Assembly (NCBI RefSeq): GCF_020085105.1
Contig: NC_058045.1
Coordinates: 4,106,333-4,170,332, forward strand
Reading direction: 5' to 3'
Origin: Siniperca chuatsi
Lineage: Eukaryota > Chordata > Actinopteri > Centrarchiformes > Sinipercidae
Length of the DNA stretch: 64,000 nt
The notes beneath the pieces are model-generated. The model saw nothing but the letters and a program-made list of their open reading frames with translations, was not told the DNA's origin and did not search any database. Positions 1 to 12,853 of this stretch are shown here, piece after piece (positions within the stretch are counted from its first letter, which is position 1; each line of letters opens with the position of its first letter). Both the position numbers and the translations under genes were made by a program.

Positions 1-2665
1 AAAAACCACACATCCCTAAACACCTCTATAAACTGTAGCCCCCTTCAATTAACTGACAACTGCTCCTTGGAGAACACAATGCAGAGTGGAAAGCAGTTAT
101 GTGCATTAAGAAAACTCAAGGACAAGCTGTGAAAGAGTGATCAGATAAATGTCCCTTCGTACTGTTTCAACACCGTCGACTTTTGCTGCAAAATGAGAAC
201 AAACAAAAATGACATTAAATGTTTCAAAAGGGACGGTGACACAAAAAAAAATGGCAGTAGGGAGCTGAAGGCCTTGGTTGGGGATATGAAAAAAAAACAC
301 TTAATAACAGACTGAATGTCTCTATTATTGAAAAGTAAATGGTTATTTTCTCCTCCAAAATGGATTTATTTTGAAAATTAACATTTGAATGTTCTTTCAA
401 AAGGTTAATTAACCCTCTACTGCACACATTATGGTTTTGAATAAAGAAATTGAGGGTCTCTGATAATCTATCAATGATCAAAATTGTCACTCTGGCAACC
501 CCACCGATGGATTTTTGTGTTGCCTCAGGGCAACGCTGTGCTATAAGGATAGTAAAACACCAATGGAAAATCTGATGGTTTTAGAAAATGTATTAAGTGA
601 AATACATTAGAAATAAGCACTCTTTTCATTTGGGTTTATATAGTATTTGGATAGTTGATATGTGATAAAAAAACATTGACCAAGACCGTCATTTTACATC
701 ACATAAGTCCTTCTTCGAGCACAATGCTACTCTGAAAACTACCCTAACTGCATAACGTGAGAGGTCAGCCATTACTTGACTGGTGCTGTAGTTACCACAA
801 TACTGTGAATATTTATTCATTCAGAAAGGTTTGCTGAGCATCACTCTGACTTACAGTCATACAACAGGAGCTCAATATCTTTCCAGCACTAAAACTTAAA
901 TTGGTTGCCCAAGACTTTATCAGTGAAGCGATCAGCCCTCCCTCACCTTATCACCTCATTGTCAAAACCAGCGGATAGCAAGGACTGTTGCTGCGATTTT
1001 CCCACAATGGAAATTTTTCCGCCAACCCAAAGCAATGTGATCCCCTTATCTATTTCTGCACTGCAGCCATTGGATTGCTCTCCATTGAAGTGCTATTGAT
1101 CTGCCTTGTGTGCTGTACTGAAAAAAGGGGGTGTAATCAATATTCCCAGCCTCCATTCTTGGTCCTCCACCCTCAGCTTCCTCACACTCTTAAAAAGGGA
1201 TGAGGCATTTTCAGTTATCTCTTGGTTTTATCTCATGAAGTTTTGCTCCATAATGCTACCCATCTATTTTGAGGAACAATGTAAGTATAAAGTTAATGTG
1301 ACATTTATATATAATGTATTAAAGTGACAAAATGTAACTTTTGAAAGAAGAAATAACATCTTTTAATCTTACAAATGAAAAGTTGAATTTGTGAGCATTA
1401 AAAGGCATCCTTGCTCAATCCAGTGCATGCAGAGGTTTTGCCTCTTCAGCCTTACTTGGTCTGGTACGACCAGTAGCTTGTGGTGGCAAATGTTAGATAA
1501 TTTTAGCAAACCTAAATAGAAATGGCTGTGTAAATCACATTACTAGGTCAGTTAGCTGAGTGTGTGGCTGTGTAATTAGCATTAACAACAAACACCATAA
1601 TTGCTGAAAAGACCAAGTTCATCAGTCATCAATGGACAGTCAAACATTGTCAAGAGAAAATCCAGAGACACAGATATCCCTCTGACTGACAAATGGGATG
1701 TACAGAATTACCACAGCAGTAAACATCTAGTGAAAAAGATGTGATATAGCTGAATAAAGAGCAGTGAGAAAACTGCATAAATGTTTGTTTTTGTGAAATA
1801 TTGTTTATCCTGAAAAGAAACACTAATGTTTGACTGCCACCCTCCACAGAAACACCAGCATCAGTCAGACCTACAGGGATTCGGCATCGTGTCTGCTTAA
1901 GGTCATTGGACACTAAAATGGTGACACTTAAAGGGCGTCCAATCTGACCAATATGCCACCATGCAATTTTACATTACAGGACAGCGCTTTAGAAATGCAA
2001 TATACCATTTAGAAATCAATACAGCTTCTCTCAAAGCAATATGCAGTCAACGGAAATCCATTAAATGTCAAAATAATTATCTATCAAAACATGTTATTGT
2101 CCCCTGAGGTAAAAAGAAAAAGTAAGAAAATATAAAAGACTTGTATGTTCCCATCATCCTGTGTTCAATGTTCAAATGTTTGTGTTACAGATGGAGCAGA
2201 CCTGAAGGAATGCATCACTAAAATATCTGGATGTTTCATCAGCAGTTGTATCAATAAACAACAGCTGTAAGCACGAATGAAGGTGATTCACTTTGGTACA
2301 CCAACAGGACAGACTGGATGACAGATGGACGAAGGATACTAATAATGTTTATTGTTTCACAGGAATTCCTCTGTTTCCCCTGAAAGTATTTGCTTCATTT
2401 AACAACTGTGTTGAAAAATGCTGTGTCATTTTCTGCTGACTGCTGCTGCTGCTACTTAGCATTTATCCACCAGTGCAGTAATAATCTGTCCTGTCTGTTT
2501 CCTCGTATTTGTGTATGTGTGTGTGTGTGTATACGTGTGTGTTTGATCCCATCAGGCCCTTACCTGGCAGATGATTGAAATAATTCCCTATTCAGCATCT
2601 GTTGTACTTTCAACCTGGGTTTGAGCCCTAAATCATCTACCACATAGACGCAAGAGGGAGGCCCG

Positions 2666-2719
<54 letters not shown>

Positions 2720-3939
2720 GGCCTAACTCTGCAGGTCCACAGCTCCCTGAACAGTCACCATGGAGATTATACACACGGTTCAGCTTTGATGCAATGCAGA
2801 TGGATTACATGTCCACTAAATGCAACTCACTACTGTCAGTCATCCTACAATAAAAAAATAAGTTGGCGTGATGTTTTAATGGAAAATGAATGAGTTTATT
2901 CTTTTGTTTTTTAAAAATCTATATTTGTGTCTTTTATTGCAATTTAAAAAAAAACAATAATGAACTTCACAAACTATCATTAATAGACAATTCTGACTTG
3001 TCAAGCTGTAAATTTGCTCATTTAAAACCAGAAATATTTAATTTCAAATATTCAAATGTCTGTTTGTTCCATTAGTATTCCAATCTCAAGTCAGCATTTG
3101 TAAGTTTTTTTTAAGTAGCCCAACCTGCAATGAGACTACATTTAATCAGCAATTTAGTTTTTAGATAGAGCAGTTACTATCAATGCATCGCCAGTGTAAA
3201 AATAAACAAATGAATAAATATAACTGTCAGGCAGGTAGAGAAAGAATACACAAATAAGTTCAGAAACTCAGATTACTGAACTGTAAATCAGCATATAGAT
3301 AATATCTAGTCTCATGTCACAATATTGGTATTGGTATTGGTATTATATTGATACACCAGCATTAATTTAGGCTAATATTATATCTATCGTATCTTCAGAT
3401 TGAAAGAAGTGTATGTAACCGTATGTTAATGTTTTCAGGGCCTCGTCTCTCTGCATTAGGAATTTGTCGGCACATTGGCAGCAACTAACTCTCTGACAAA
3501 TCTGAAATTCAAAACCCAGAAATCCTGTAACATAACATGCAGAAAACTGCAAACAGCACGCTCCCATGGTCAGCCCAGCTAGTCCGACATGATTTGTACC
3601 AAAGAATACTAAAAGGGACACGAGAGCAGATCTCCTGTAAAGCAAGACCAGCTTTGTCAGTCGCTGATAATTTCCAATTCATCCCTTCTTGTAGCAGGAG
3701 AAGCATATACACCCACCAGAATCTTCACTTGATCAAAAATGTTTCTATTTCTTATTTCTAAGCTAATAAGACAGGTGTATATTTACATTCCATTCTTGCT
3801 GAATGCAGCTTTCTTAGTGGTTGTTTCGTCCAAATCTGTTCCATAAAGACTCTACAGTGTATTGAATGTTCTTCTCAGAATAAGTGACCCTAATTGTACT
3901 CATCGCTGGTCCATTGGCTCAAAGAGCGCCATATCACAC
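1..3939. other. Intron 2 of the map1-type gene (partial); no exon recognised
   Basis: AT-rich non-coding sequence to the left edge. No open frame resembles the next MAP1 exon on the minus strand. It holds a (CA)n tract near 2.7 kb, a short TG tract near 2.52 kb and a TTGGTA repeat near 3.32 kb. Short ORFs here show no family resemblance. Confidence 0.6.
2669..2715. repeat. (CA)n microsatellite
   Basis: About 23 uninterrupted CA units in the map1 intron; likely length-polymorphic. Confidence 0.95.
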
Positions 3940-4045
3940 TGACCTCTGACCTCGGAGGAGAAGTGGGCGGAGTGACGAGTTATAAATAGCTGCAGCTGCT
4001 GATCAAGGTCACAGCACTTGAGGTCGACGTCCCAGGATCGAAGTC
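3940..4045 (-). CDS. map1a: map1-type gene, coding exon 2
   Basis: 106 bp after a CTGGCAG acceptor. It joins exon 1 in phase to give ...QIERGLRSWDVDLK. It ends in phase 2 inside a Gln codon at a GTGTGA donor, at the position where the MAP1 pattern continues with LHHRS in a later exon. That exon was not found in the remaining 3.9 kb to the left. Confidence 0.82.
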
Positions 4046-7000
4046 CTGCCAGGAAGGAATAGAAAGACAGTTTAAGGACAACAACATGAAGCAGGGAAGG
4101 ACATGCGTTAATGAAATCTAGGTATCTGATGAACCTGAGGCACAAACATACATTTAGTATGCAGGTTAGTAATGTTCATTTCTCTGTTTTTGTGAACTTG
4201 AGGTAACCTTTTACCAGATGTTGCTGCAGCATCTTGCCTCCCTCCCACCTTCTCCCCTCAATTCGGTTCCTAACTCTGTTTAAGCTGCAGGGAAGATCAA
4301 TGAGCAGAAAACGTTAAAATGTCCTGAGACTGATGGCACAACATGGATCTCTCACATCAGTATTAGTAACCTCAAAGGAAACTGATATCATATTATATCA
4401 CTTCTTACTGCAATAGTTTGTACTTTGTCATACAACAATCCTTCTATAATACCACAGACCCAGTCTAATGCCATAGTATTACTGTGGGCATATTTATCAA
4501 TTAAACATTTTTCACACAGTGTAACACTTTTACCATTGTTACACCATTAAATTAGAATGTTTCATAGTATAGATACTATGAAAAAAACTATTTTGCCTAG
4601 TCACTGTTAACATAAAGTGAACAAAAAGGATTTTATCAAAGTTTTAAAACACATTTTGCATTTACTGATTTTTTGGCCACTTGGGGGCTGTGGAAAGAAG
4701 CTGTAAACACAACACTGACATACTATCACCTTTTAAGTTGATAGGGCAAACTTGTTAGCAACGGTTGCTTATATACACATCCAGCAGATGTTTGTGCCCA
4801 CCTGATGAATGCAGGTCCAATATTCCAGTCTCCACCAACTCCTGATGGAAATATCTGGCTCTTTAGCTGCTAAATGCTCCACCAGCTAGTCTCTAACTTC
4901 TGAGCCATTTGGTGCTGAGCAGGTACCTCAGGTGTCAGAGCTTTTTGCTGAAAACAGCTGCCTGCCGTGTCTGAAAACCACTCTGATGAGAGCAGTGACA
5001 GTGACTCAAAACAGTTAAATTGAGGGCTGGAAAACCAAAACAATGAGCTGAATGACGTTAAAACGCTCTGTAGCTGAGGGGAACTGCAGTGTCAGGCGAT
5101 AATTCTCTTTCACATTACACATAGCCATCGTTGATGTCAAAATATTGATTAGTACAGCTTTAAGTAAAAGATGTATACCATCTGTCATCTTACTTTGTGT
5201 TTTTATTCAGAAATCATGGTTAAACTCCTCCTATTGACTGTTTTTGTAACTAATACCTTTAAAAAACAGTGGGACATATTTTATGAGGTATTGAATAGTT
5301 ACTACAGTAGGTTACTACATTATTATTACATGATTATGAATTGTTAATCTAATACCGCATCATTATCATGAAAGTTTTCATACTGTACCTTATGAAGTAA
5401 TAGTATATAGTTAAAGTAAAAGCCCCACATAAAAATAAGCACTAAACATGAAAATTAATTGGAGTTCACTGGATGAGTAGAAATGACTCTCTCTCTCTCT
5501 CATCCTACTGAGCCGCAGTGAGTCAAACTTCAGAGAGAACTTGTCAGATCTCATCCAGAAACCAATGCACACACCTCTCTCATCTTATCCACTTGTGATT
5601 CCTTCAACCAGAGCAAAAAGAAATTATTCTAATTTTTCAAATCCATAACCCTGTGCTAAAATCTCTTTCACAAAAAAGACTTTGAAGACCTTGTTTTGCC
5701 CTTAACTGAGGACAAAATGTTCCCTCACTGCAGACCGCAGTCTGTTCCCAGAAATGCTGTGTCACTGTTATCATCGTCTTTCTTTGCACTACCAGACGCA
5801 TAAAAATTACAACCTCCTACTCTGGTGTTGATGCCTTTTCATCCCAATCCTCACGGTATAAAGATTGTTAGTGTCCACAGAAGACAGGGGAAATGATGGG
5901 AATAAGGGGGGCCTTCCTATTTGTGTGTCTGAATCTGCTCTGCCATGGAGGATGGCATCAGTCAACAGTTAACAAAGTCAGTGTTTCCAACATTGAAACT
6001 AGGCTTAGATTTAACTGGTTGTTTATAGACAAGAGAAGAACCATCAGTGGCTATGTATGCATGCATGGAGAGTTTCAATTTACTTCACTTGTTACTAAAG
6101 TAACCAGCTTTGTGCCGATGCACGTAAAACAGAAACAGAAAATGAATGGCAGCTATGTGGATATTCAATTAATCATTCTAGTAATTTTTCCTGCATTTGC
6201 TTGTTCCAGCTTCTCAGATGTGAGGATTTGCTGCCTTTCTCTCTTTCATATCATTGTAAATTTTATATCTTTGGACTGCTGGTCACAACATTTAGGTTTT
6301 GAGAAATTGTGTTGGACATTTTCTCTATTTTCTGACATTTAATGAACTAAATGATTAATTAACTAATTAAAAATAATAATTGACACTTATAATAACTAAT
6401 AACTAGTCGCATTACTACACCAGTTAAAATAAGCCAGTTAAGCTCACTCTCCTATGTTGAGAGACCTGGATAGACTGATATTATATAAGTTAATTTGGAG
6501 CTAAAAACCTCTTTCGTACTTTTACTTTTAGTTGTCAGTATCTGCACAGAGTCACCCAGACGTGGACATCAATATGCATACATAATGATGGCCCAGCTTG
6601 GGACCTTCTTATCCACTGTGTGGGAGACAGTCACTGATGCTTCCCATTAAAAAGCTTAGGGAAGCTATGAGCTGCTCTTTATTGTTGTACATTTGCCAAA
6701 GCAACAACTTCTTCTTACTTGTAAAACCAAAACATTCTGCTTGAAAACACTTCTGATGAAGCTTAAATCTCAGCTTTGTGTGGCTAGTACGAGTTTGTTT
6801 TCTAGAGTTGCATCAGTTCATTGCTGCACCTTGTGACCAATAGGGGGGAAAAACACCCACTAGGACAGTTCTCACCAACAATAGCTGCAGTTAATAATGT
6901 CTGCTCTCCAGCTCCAGGGGGCAGTAATAAGCAAGTTCCAGCTTGGCACACCAGAATGAGACAAAGAAGATTGCACTCAAAAAATTACTTGGACAAGCGA

Positions 7001-10000
7001 CACAAAAGGTGAAGTCTATGCTTTATGAGGAGATGAGACAATCCCAAATGGGGCTAACATTTTGAATTCAACAAACCAAACAAAGCTAGATTGAAATATT
7101 CTGTTATTTGGTTTGTGTGTGGCAACATGCAGACTCAGTAATGGGTGTATCAAAGATTTTAACCTGAATAAGACCTTCACCGGAGTGTGGCCAGTAAAGC
7201 TATGTGACTCAAATCAATGAACAACCTGAGCATTAAAGCGATCCACCTGATACTCCACCCAAAATCTTTTTAGTATCAAACACTTACCTGCTGCAGTCTT
7301 ACAAGGTGGCTGTAACATGTTTGTAGTTTCCTCCTTAGAAGAGCAGTTGTGGTCAGTTTGATTTATGTCAGTTACAATACAGACAGAACATACTGAGCAT
7401 ATGAACAACACAGCAGTGGGTTGTGATGCGGGAGCGGTTTGAGAAGTTTCTGTCGACATTTTGATACTTTTTGTCCACTGTGCAAAGCCGGACTCCTTTG
7501 TCGCTGTCATAATTCAAGCTGACCACAGCCGTTGCTCTCTGTGAAGGACAAAACTACGAAGTTTTTACAGCCACTTTCCAAACCAACAAGAAGTGAGCGT
7601 CTGGTACTCCAAAAGGTAGGAGGATGGGAGGGATGTGGAATGTTAATAATATTAATACAAATATGTTATTAATACCTCATCTGTTGAATGAGGTATTAAT
7701 AACTGAATGAGTCATTTATTGCCCTGTATGTAAAATATTTCCCACTTTGAGATGCAGCCAAAGGATTATGGCTGCTTAATGCTGCAGAACACCTACACTA
7801 GCCTGTATGGAGGGAAACGTGTTACCACACTGGTTCAAAGTTATATCCGATACAAAATCTGAATTCAGGGTTGGGACATGGTGTCTTCAAGCTGTCTGAG
7901 GTGAGAGGGGAAGAGCACTAAGCTCAGTGTCAGAACCACAGTCGCACTTACTTTCCATTTCACTGCCTACAGGTTCCTGATCTGCTAAACCTAAAAGGTG
8001 TTAGAGGCCTGACAGTCTCCCTCTGGTAGAAACACTGGATCACAAGCTCCGGACGTGTTTGTAATGTCTGATTAGCTTCTCATCTCAGGAACAATACAGT
8101 GTACTTGGGATTTAGTACAGGGACACTAAAACACAAAAACACATACGGGACAAATACATGTTGCAGGAACTGGGCCTCAAATTTGGTGCAAATGTAGACA
8201 AAAGATGGTGAAATGTATATCAACATATACACAAAAAAAACATGATCAGCAGTGCAATGTTATATAATTTAAGTAAAATATTTTTCAAGCTGTAGGGAGT
8301 TATGCTCAAATTTTGAGCACAGACGGAAGAAGAAAACGTGTAAATAAACAACAACAGAACACCTGTTGTTCGATCAGATTTAGATAACTTGCACTGTGAA
8401 GATAAATATATTAACCGTGGGCTCTGAGTGGTAACCTGCGGCTAACAGCAAGCCATGGGTTAAAAAAAATAAACATGTGAAAGTCGTAGTCCTGGGCTTT
8501 CTGTGGCCTTGGGCTTCGGTAAGCCCGGGGCTTAAAAAGTGTAAAAAGCCATTGTCATTTGGTGTACGCTACCAGTTTCTATATCACAAGTGTTTGTAAT
8601 AACATAAGAGACCCATTAAACCTTCATCCTGGCGGCGTTTCATGACAGTCCTCCAGCAGCTCATACAGTGTTTGTAAGAATTTACTCTCAAATACAGAGA
8701 GCTTGCAAATGGCAAAGCCAAAATTGTAGAAATACAGCATTTCTGTACAGATTTAATCTGGACAAGGCAGTAATGATAACATGATCATTTGTCATATTTG
8801 ATGTTGAAACAATAAGTGAGTTAATTGATTAGTTTATCAAATTAAAAAGAAAATGAATTAACAACAATTAAAATAAATTATTTGACACTTATTAAGCAAA
8901 TATTCATTGGTTATACAGTAGCCTCTTAAATGTGAGGATTTGATGCTTTTCTCTGTTATATATGATTGTAAATCTCAGACCTTTGGGTTATGGACTGTTG
9001 GTTGGACTAAAAACAATTCAATTAATCGATGACAGGAAATTGATCTGCAAATACTCTGATAACTGATTAACCATTTAGGTCATTTTTCAAGCAAGAATGC
9101 AAAACACTCCCTTTGTTTCAGCCTCTCAAATATGAGGATTTGCAGCATTTTAGATTGTTGGTCAACAAAACAAGCTATCTGAAGATGTAAGCTTGGCCTT
9201 TAGGAAATTGTGATGGACATTTTTCACTATTTAAAAAAAAGAAATTGTAACATTTTATAGACCAAACAATGACTTAGGCAGATTATAAAATAATGGTTAG
9301 CTGCAACCAAGAATATAAGCAATTTCAAGCTGTCATTTTATTTGTCATTATTTTCCTTATTCTATAATGAAAAGAATTATTAGGTGTAGCACTAGTCAGA
9401 TTTGACTGAAATCTAATCAAATCTGCCTTTAACCTCGGTTGTGTTTGACTACAGCACTGCAGTGAGGGTGACTGAAAAGGACCCTGCAGCTCACATGTAA
9501 TGAGAGCCAATGGCAGGTCATTCACACTGAGTCACACTTAAAACACCGGCCAGGGCGAAAGAATCGATGCTGTAATGAGCCGGGTGTTTGTGTGATACTG
9601 AGCTTGCCACAGTGCAGCAGCGCTGTCAAATCCCTAACGACGGTAAGAGCAGGTCAGAGGGGATGGATGGGGTTGCTATGGCGCCGGACTGGCATCTAAA
9701 AGTGCGATTGATTATCTGGACTGAGAATAGCTTAGAGTGGCAACGGCAAAGCAGAAAATTGCTGACTGGCATACTCCTGAGTCACACAGCAACATCAACA
9801 ATCCCTTCACATCACTAAAGTTCAGACAGCCAACACTGACAGAATCACAATAGCACTGCTGTAATTCCTCAAGAGGAGAAGCAGGGTTTGAACTCAGACC
9901 GTGCTGACATATTCAGCTGAGTAATGATGTGACAAAACAAGAGTCCGGCAGGAAACAGAAAGCTACGTGATTTCCTTTATAATATCTGTGAAGTTGTTGT

Positions 10001-10893
10001 GTTCTCGTTGCCCAGCACAGCCTGCAGGTTTTGTTTGTTTACTAGTTTGAGGGTGCATGACACCTCATCCATGTAGAGACACATGAAAGCATAAAACACA
10101 CACACACACACTGCTCAAGCACAAATAAGCATTTTAGATGGCTGCCAACGCAAATGGGAACATTAATGTGCAGGGTGGAAATACACGTTTTACTTAACTT
10201 ATCCAGCCCACACTGATCATCAGGTCTGTTAATGTCTGCTTAATTGGTAATTACTGATTCATACAATGATTAGTAGGTAGAGTAACAATATTTGGTTAAA
10301 ACCAAGAGAGAAGCTGCATGCCAAAATACTGCTCTGTTAAAAAAAGACCTCTGCTGCATTTACAACTTGGGTCTGCAATTTTACAGTCATAGAGTTCACA
10401 GTGGGTGAGGGGAAATGCGTGGTGTCCCATGGTGCAATGCTGCAGCAACTGCTTCTACCTATGGATACTATCCTATCCATTGCGTCAAAACATTTCTGTC
10501 GTGTTTATGTTTTGTTTCCACGTTGGAACCTTTATTCACGACTTTCCAGCCCAACGCTGCACACTGAAGCACAGCTGCCAAACAGGTAATAAGCACAGAT
10601 TCACACCGGCGGTTCGTCCATCACTCACCCCGCTCTATCTGCGCTCTGGCGGTGTCCAGCTGGTGCTCCGTGCCGATCTCCCCGATCACTATCAGCATGT
10701 AGTAGCCGCCCCGGTTGAACGGCACCCCGCGCCGCCGTCTCACTCCTTCTCGACGGTACCGTAGTCGCTCCTCGGACCCAGGCTGCGGCGCGCTGTAGCC
10801 CTCGTCTTCCTCCACCACCGGGAGCGCACCTCGTACCGGGATCTCCATGGCAACAACCCCTGGAGCCGACGCCGAGGCTGACTCCATCGCCAT
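3940..10893 (-). CDS. map1a: MAP1-family microtubule-associated protein, 5' part only (probably map1a)
   Basis: Two coding exons of the N-terminus of a MAP1 heavy chain, a neuronal microtubule-binding and stabilising protein. They are joined in phase across a 6.6-kb intron. The first exon gives about 60 low-complexity residues, then GGYYMLIVIGEIGTEHQLD, matching the YLLVVVGEI start of the conserved MAP1 N-terminal domain. The second gives RSWDVDLKCCDLDQQLQLF and ITRHSAHFSSEVRGQ, matching the MAP1 pattern RSWD..L..C.LDQ.LKLF.SRHSA.FS. The remaining exons, including the very large one of this family, are beyond the left edge, so the gene is partial. MAP1A rather than MAP1B or MAP1S is inferred from synteny: MAP1A, SCAMP2 and MPI are all on human chromosome 15. 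It lies head-to-tail with scamp2. Confidence 0.78.
6205..6440. repeat. Diverged GGGCTGCAAC-family repeat fragment
   Basis: Contains the family landmarks CTTCTCAGATGTGAGGATTT, GGACTGCTGGTC and GAAATTGTGTTGGACATTTT, followed by AT-rich sequence with repeated ATTAAT. The same landmarks occur near 9.1-9.2, 31.5, 37.4 and 39.1 kb. Confidence 0.7.
8790..9308. repeat. GGGCTGCAAC-family repeat, apparently two overlapping or nested copies
   Basis: The landmark block (TGTGAGGATTTG..GCTTTT, GGACTGTTGGTTGGAC) occurs twice, at about 8.93 and 9.13 kb. It is interrupted by ATTAATCGATGACAGGAAAT, and the right edge reads GGTTAGCTGCAACC. This suggests one copy inserted into another. Confidence 0.65.
10629..10893 (-). 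CDS. map1a: map1-type gene, coding exon 1
   Basis: 265 bp, ending in phase 1 at a GTGAGT donor. The start chosen is the first ATG of the open frame (MAMES...); an in-frame ATG two codons on, or a later one at residue 16, is also possible. Residues 1-65 are Ala/Glu/Arg-rich and not recognisably conserved; conservation begins at GGYYMLIVIGEI. The exon is GC- and CpG-rich, unlike its surroundings, as expected for a promoter-proximal exon. Confidence 0.8.
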
Positions 10894-11387
10894 GACAACT
10901 ACCGGTGTGAGAGAGGGGAAGAGTCTGGTGGGGTGGGGGTAACGGAGGGTGAGGAGGATGCTGAGAGGTGAGGGAGGGGAGGGGAGGGAGGTGAAGACAG
11001 GGATAACGTGTCAAAACCACCAGAATAATAACAAATATTTATTTCCGGTGGAGATTTCAAAATAAGAGCGCTTTGGTGAATGTGTGGCGTTCACAACTGT
11101 CGAATTGTCATTATTGAGCTGCAGATTCGTTAAAGTTTTTATATAGAGACTTTTTGAAGATAATGAACACTTTACAAGATAAAAGGTTAGAACACAATTA
11201 ACATCTTTTAATTTTTTGTAAATAGCTCACCAATAATAACAGACATTTTAATTGTTTTTTCTAAATAATACAGTAAACTTGGTCTTTCTTGTTTCATGCT
11301 AACATCTTGTGTAACTAGAATCTGCATTAATCAGTGGATTCAGTTCGGCTTAATACAATTTACAAACATTTCAGCTGAGGAAACTAT

Positions 11388-11760
11388 AGTGGGGATAATT
11401 AAAATCTTTTTTTTTTTAACCTGTTATTCAGGAGCGGGTACTCTTCAACATGTATTTTTGCTGTCTGCCTGGAATGAAAGAAAATGTTTGCCGGTGAAAT
11501 CAATGTTTAAATCCAATATTTCCAAATAATGTGCCCGACCACTGCCCTGCCATAGCTAGCGTTAACTTAGTTCAGCAGAGAGTAGCGGGTCGGCACACTG
11601 AAAATATTGGATTTACACGTTGGTGTAGCCCCGGATAAACATTTTATCATTCCTGACAGACAGTAGACATCTGTAAGGTGAGGAAAATACCATAAAGGAT
11701 GTAACCCGCTCTTCAATAACAGGTAAAAAATAAAAGTTTTTACTTATCCTCGCTGTGGTT
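11388..11760. repeat. Long palindromic (hairpin) repeat, MITE-like
   Basis: Two arms of about 170-180 bp are inverted copies of each other. Matching blocks in order are ACCTGTTATT, GAGCGGGT, TGTCTGCCTGGAATGA versus TGTCTGTCAGGAATGA, AAATCCAATATTT and GTGC(C)CGACC. The loop is about 60 bp around 11.56 kb. No coding capacity. Class not determined. Confidence 0.8.
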
Positions 11761-12461
11761 TGCTTACGGAATGATATGTGACCGAATCACGCAGTAACGT
11801 GCGTTCTGAGGTCACAAATTATGCTAATAACAAGCTAGCGTTAGCTCAGCACGATGCAGAGTTTAGGCTAGCACATTTATCCTGCTCTGTATTTAAGTTG
11901 GGGAATTTTACCCAAGATACATTTGCCAAATTCACAAGTTAAGTATCATCACTGAGGCCTTTTCTCATGTACAAGTGTGACATACTGTCTTAATGTAGCC
12001 TACTAAGCATTAATCATACCTTTGTGTGGCTTGTCCAGGTGTGTTTTCGAGTGAAGCTAAAGTTATCCATTATGTGATTCAGTCACGTACAGTCTCTCTG
12101 CCCAGCTCTTGTCTTGGAAATATTTAAGGTAGTTTATGTTTTTTTTTGTTGGTATCTCCATTTTCTCATTTGACACCATTTCTTTCTGTTTGACAGAATC
12201 TCTGGAGGTCTGCTACTCTTTTGGGATTTATTTAACCGTCAAAACAGGTAACTTGGGCAAGAGGCTAAATCTTGTAACTCCTGTACTGTAAGTTAGGTTA
12301 AAATGTGCTTACTGTTGGGACAGGATAATTCCACAACAGACAATTAAGTACTACCTAGCCTAGCAAAATTAAAGCTACAGACAACCCATAATACAACTCT
12401 CTCTTAAGGTAACACCCACTAATTTGCAGAGAAAAAAACACCTTGCTTACGTACAATAAGT

Positions 12462-12853
12462 TGCCAGTTTATTAGGTACACCTAGCTAAGTCTAATGCAA
12501 CAGCCATGAAATAAATCCTGCCTCCATGAAGTTTTTCAGTTTTTGTTGAAACTGTTTTAGAGAGGTGCTGATTGAACTGTGCGTCATTTTGGAGGATGTA
12601 GTTTGTGGTGCTGCTGAATTGTATTGCCTTATTGGTGGTTCTATTTTTTTTTGTCCACCACTTTATATGAATGAGGGTAGGCTAAATAACATAAACACCT
12701 CTTTGTGTAATGCAATACCAAGATGATCATAAAGTTAAAATCAACACCTCTCTAAAACAGTTTCAACAAACCTTGATATGAACATAGGATTTATTGCAAG
12801 ACTGTTGTATTAGACTGCATTAGTTTTAAAGAGGATGACCTAATAAACTGGAA
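12462..12853. repeat. Palindromic MITE with CCAGTTTATTAGGT ends
   Basis: The left end (GTTGCCAGTTTATTAGGTAC) and right end (GACCTAATAAACTGGAAAC) are inverted copies. So are the inner blocks GAAACTGTTTTAGAGAGGTG and CACCTCTCTAAAACAGTTTC, which are exact reverse complements. Non-autonomous DNA transposon structure. Confidence 0.85.

Larger units (their letters stand above)
4046..10628. other. Intron 1 of the map1-type gene, repeat-rich
   Basis: 6.6-kb intron. It contains diverged GGGCTGCAAC-family pieces near 6.2-6.4 kb and 8.8-9.3 kb, and a 0.5-kb stretch near 4.66-5.17 kb that looks like an old dispersed repeat, although no second copy is in the window. An unassigned ORF with a splice donor lies near 7.3-7.5 kb. 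No exon could be supported. Confidence 0.55.

Noticed and set aside
4660..5170. Possible old dispersed repeat in map1 intron 1
   Set aside because: It has the look of one, ending GATTAGTACAGCTTTAAG, but no second copy exists in the window to support it, so it is not listed as a repeat feature.
5893..6342. 149-codon plus-strand ORF starting MMGIRGAFLFVCLNLLCHGG, signal-peptide-like
   Set aside because: Its second half is a GGGCTGCAAC-family repeat fragment, it lies in an intron, and no domain or splice partner supports it.
10405..11020. Plus-strand 119-codon and minus-strand 131-codon ORFs around the map1 first exon
   Set aside because: Antisense or out-of-frame shadows of a GC-rich exon. 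The map1 frame alone shows family motifs.
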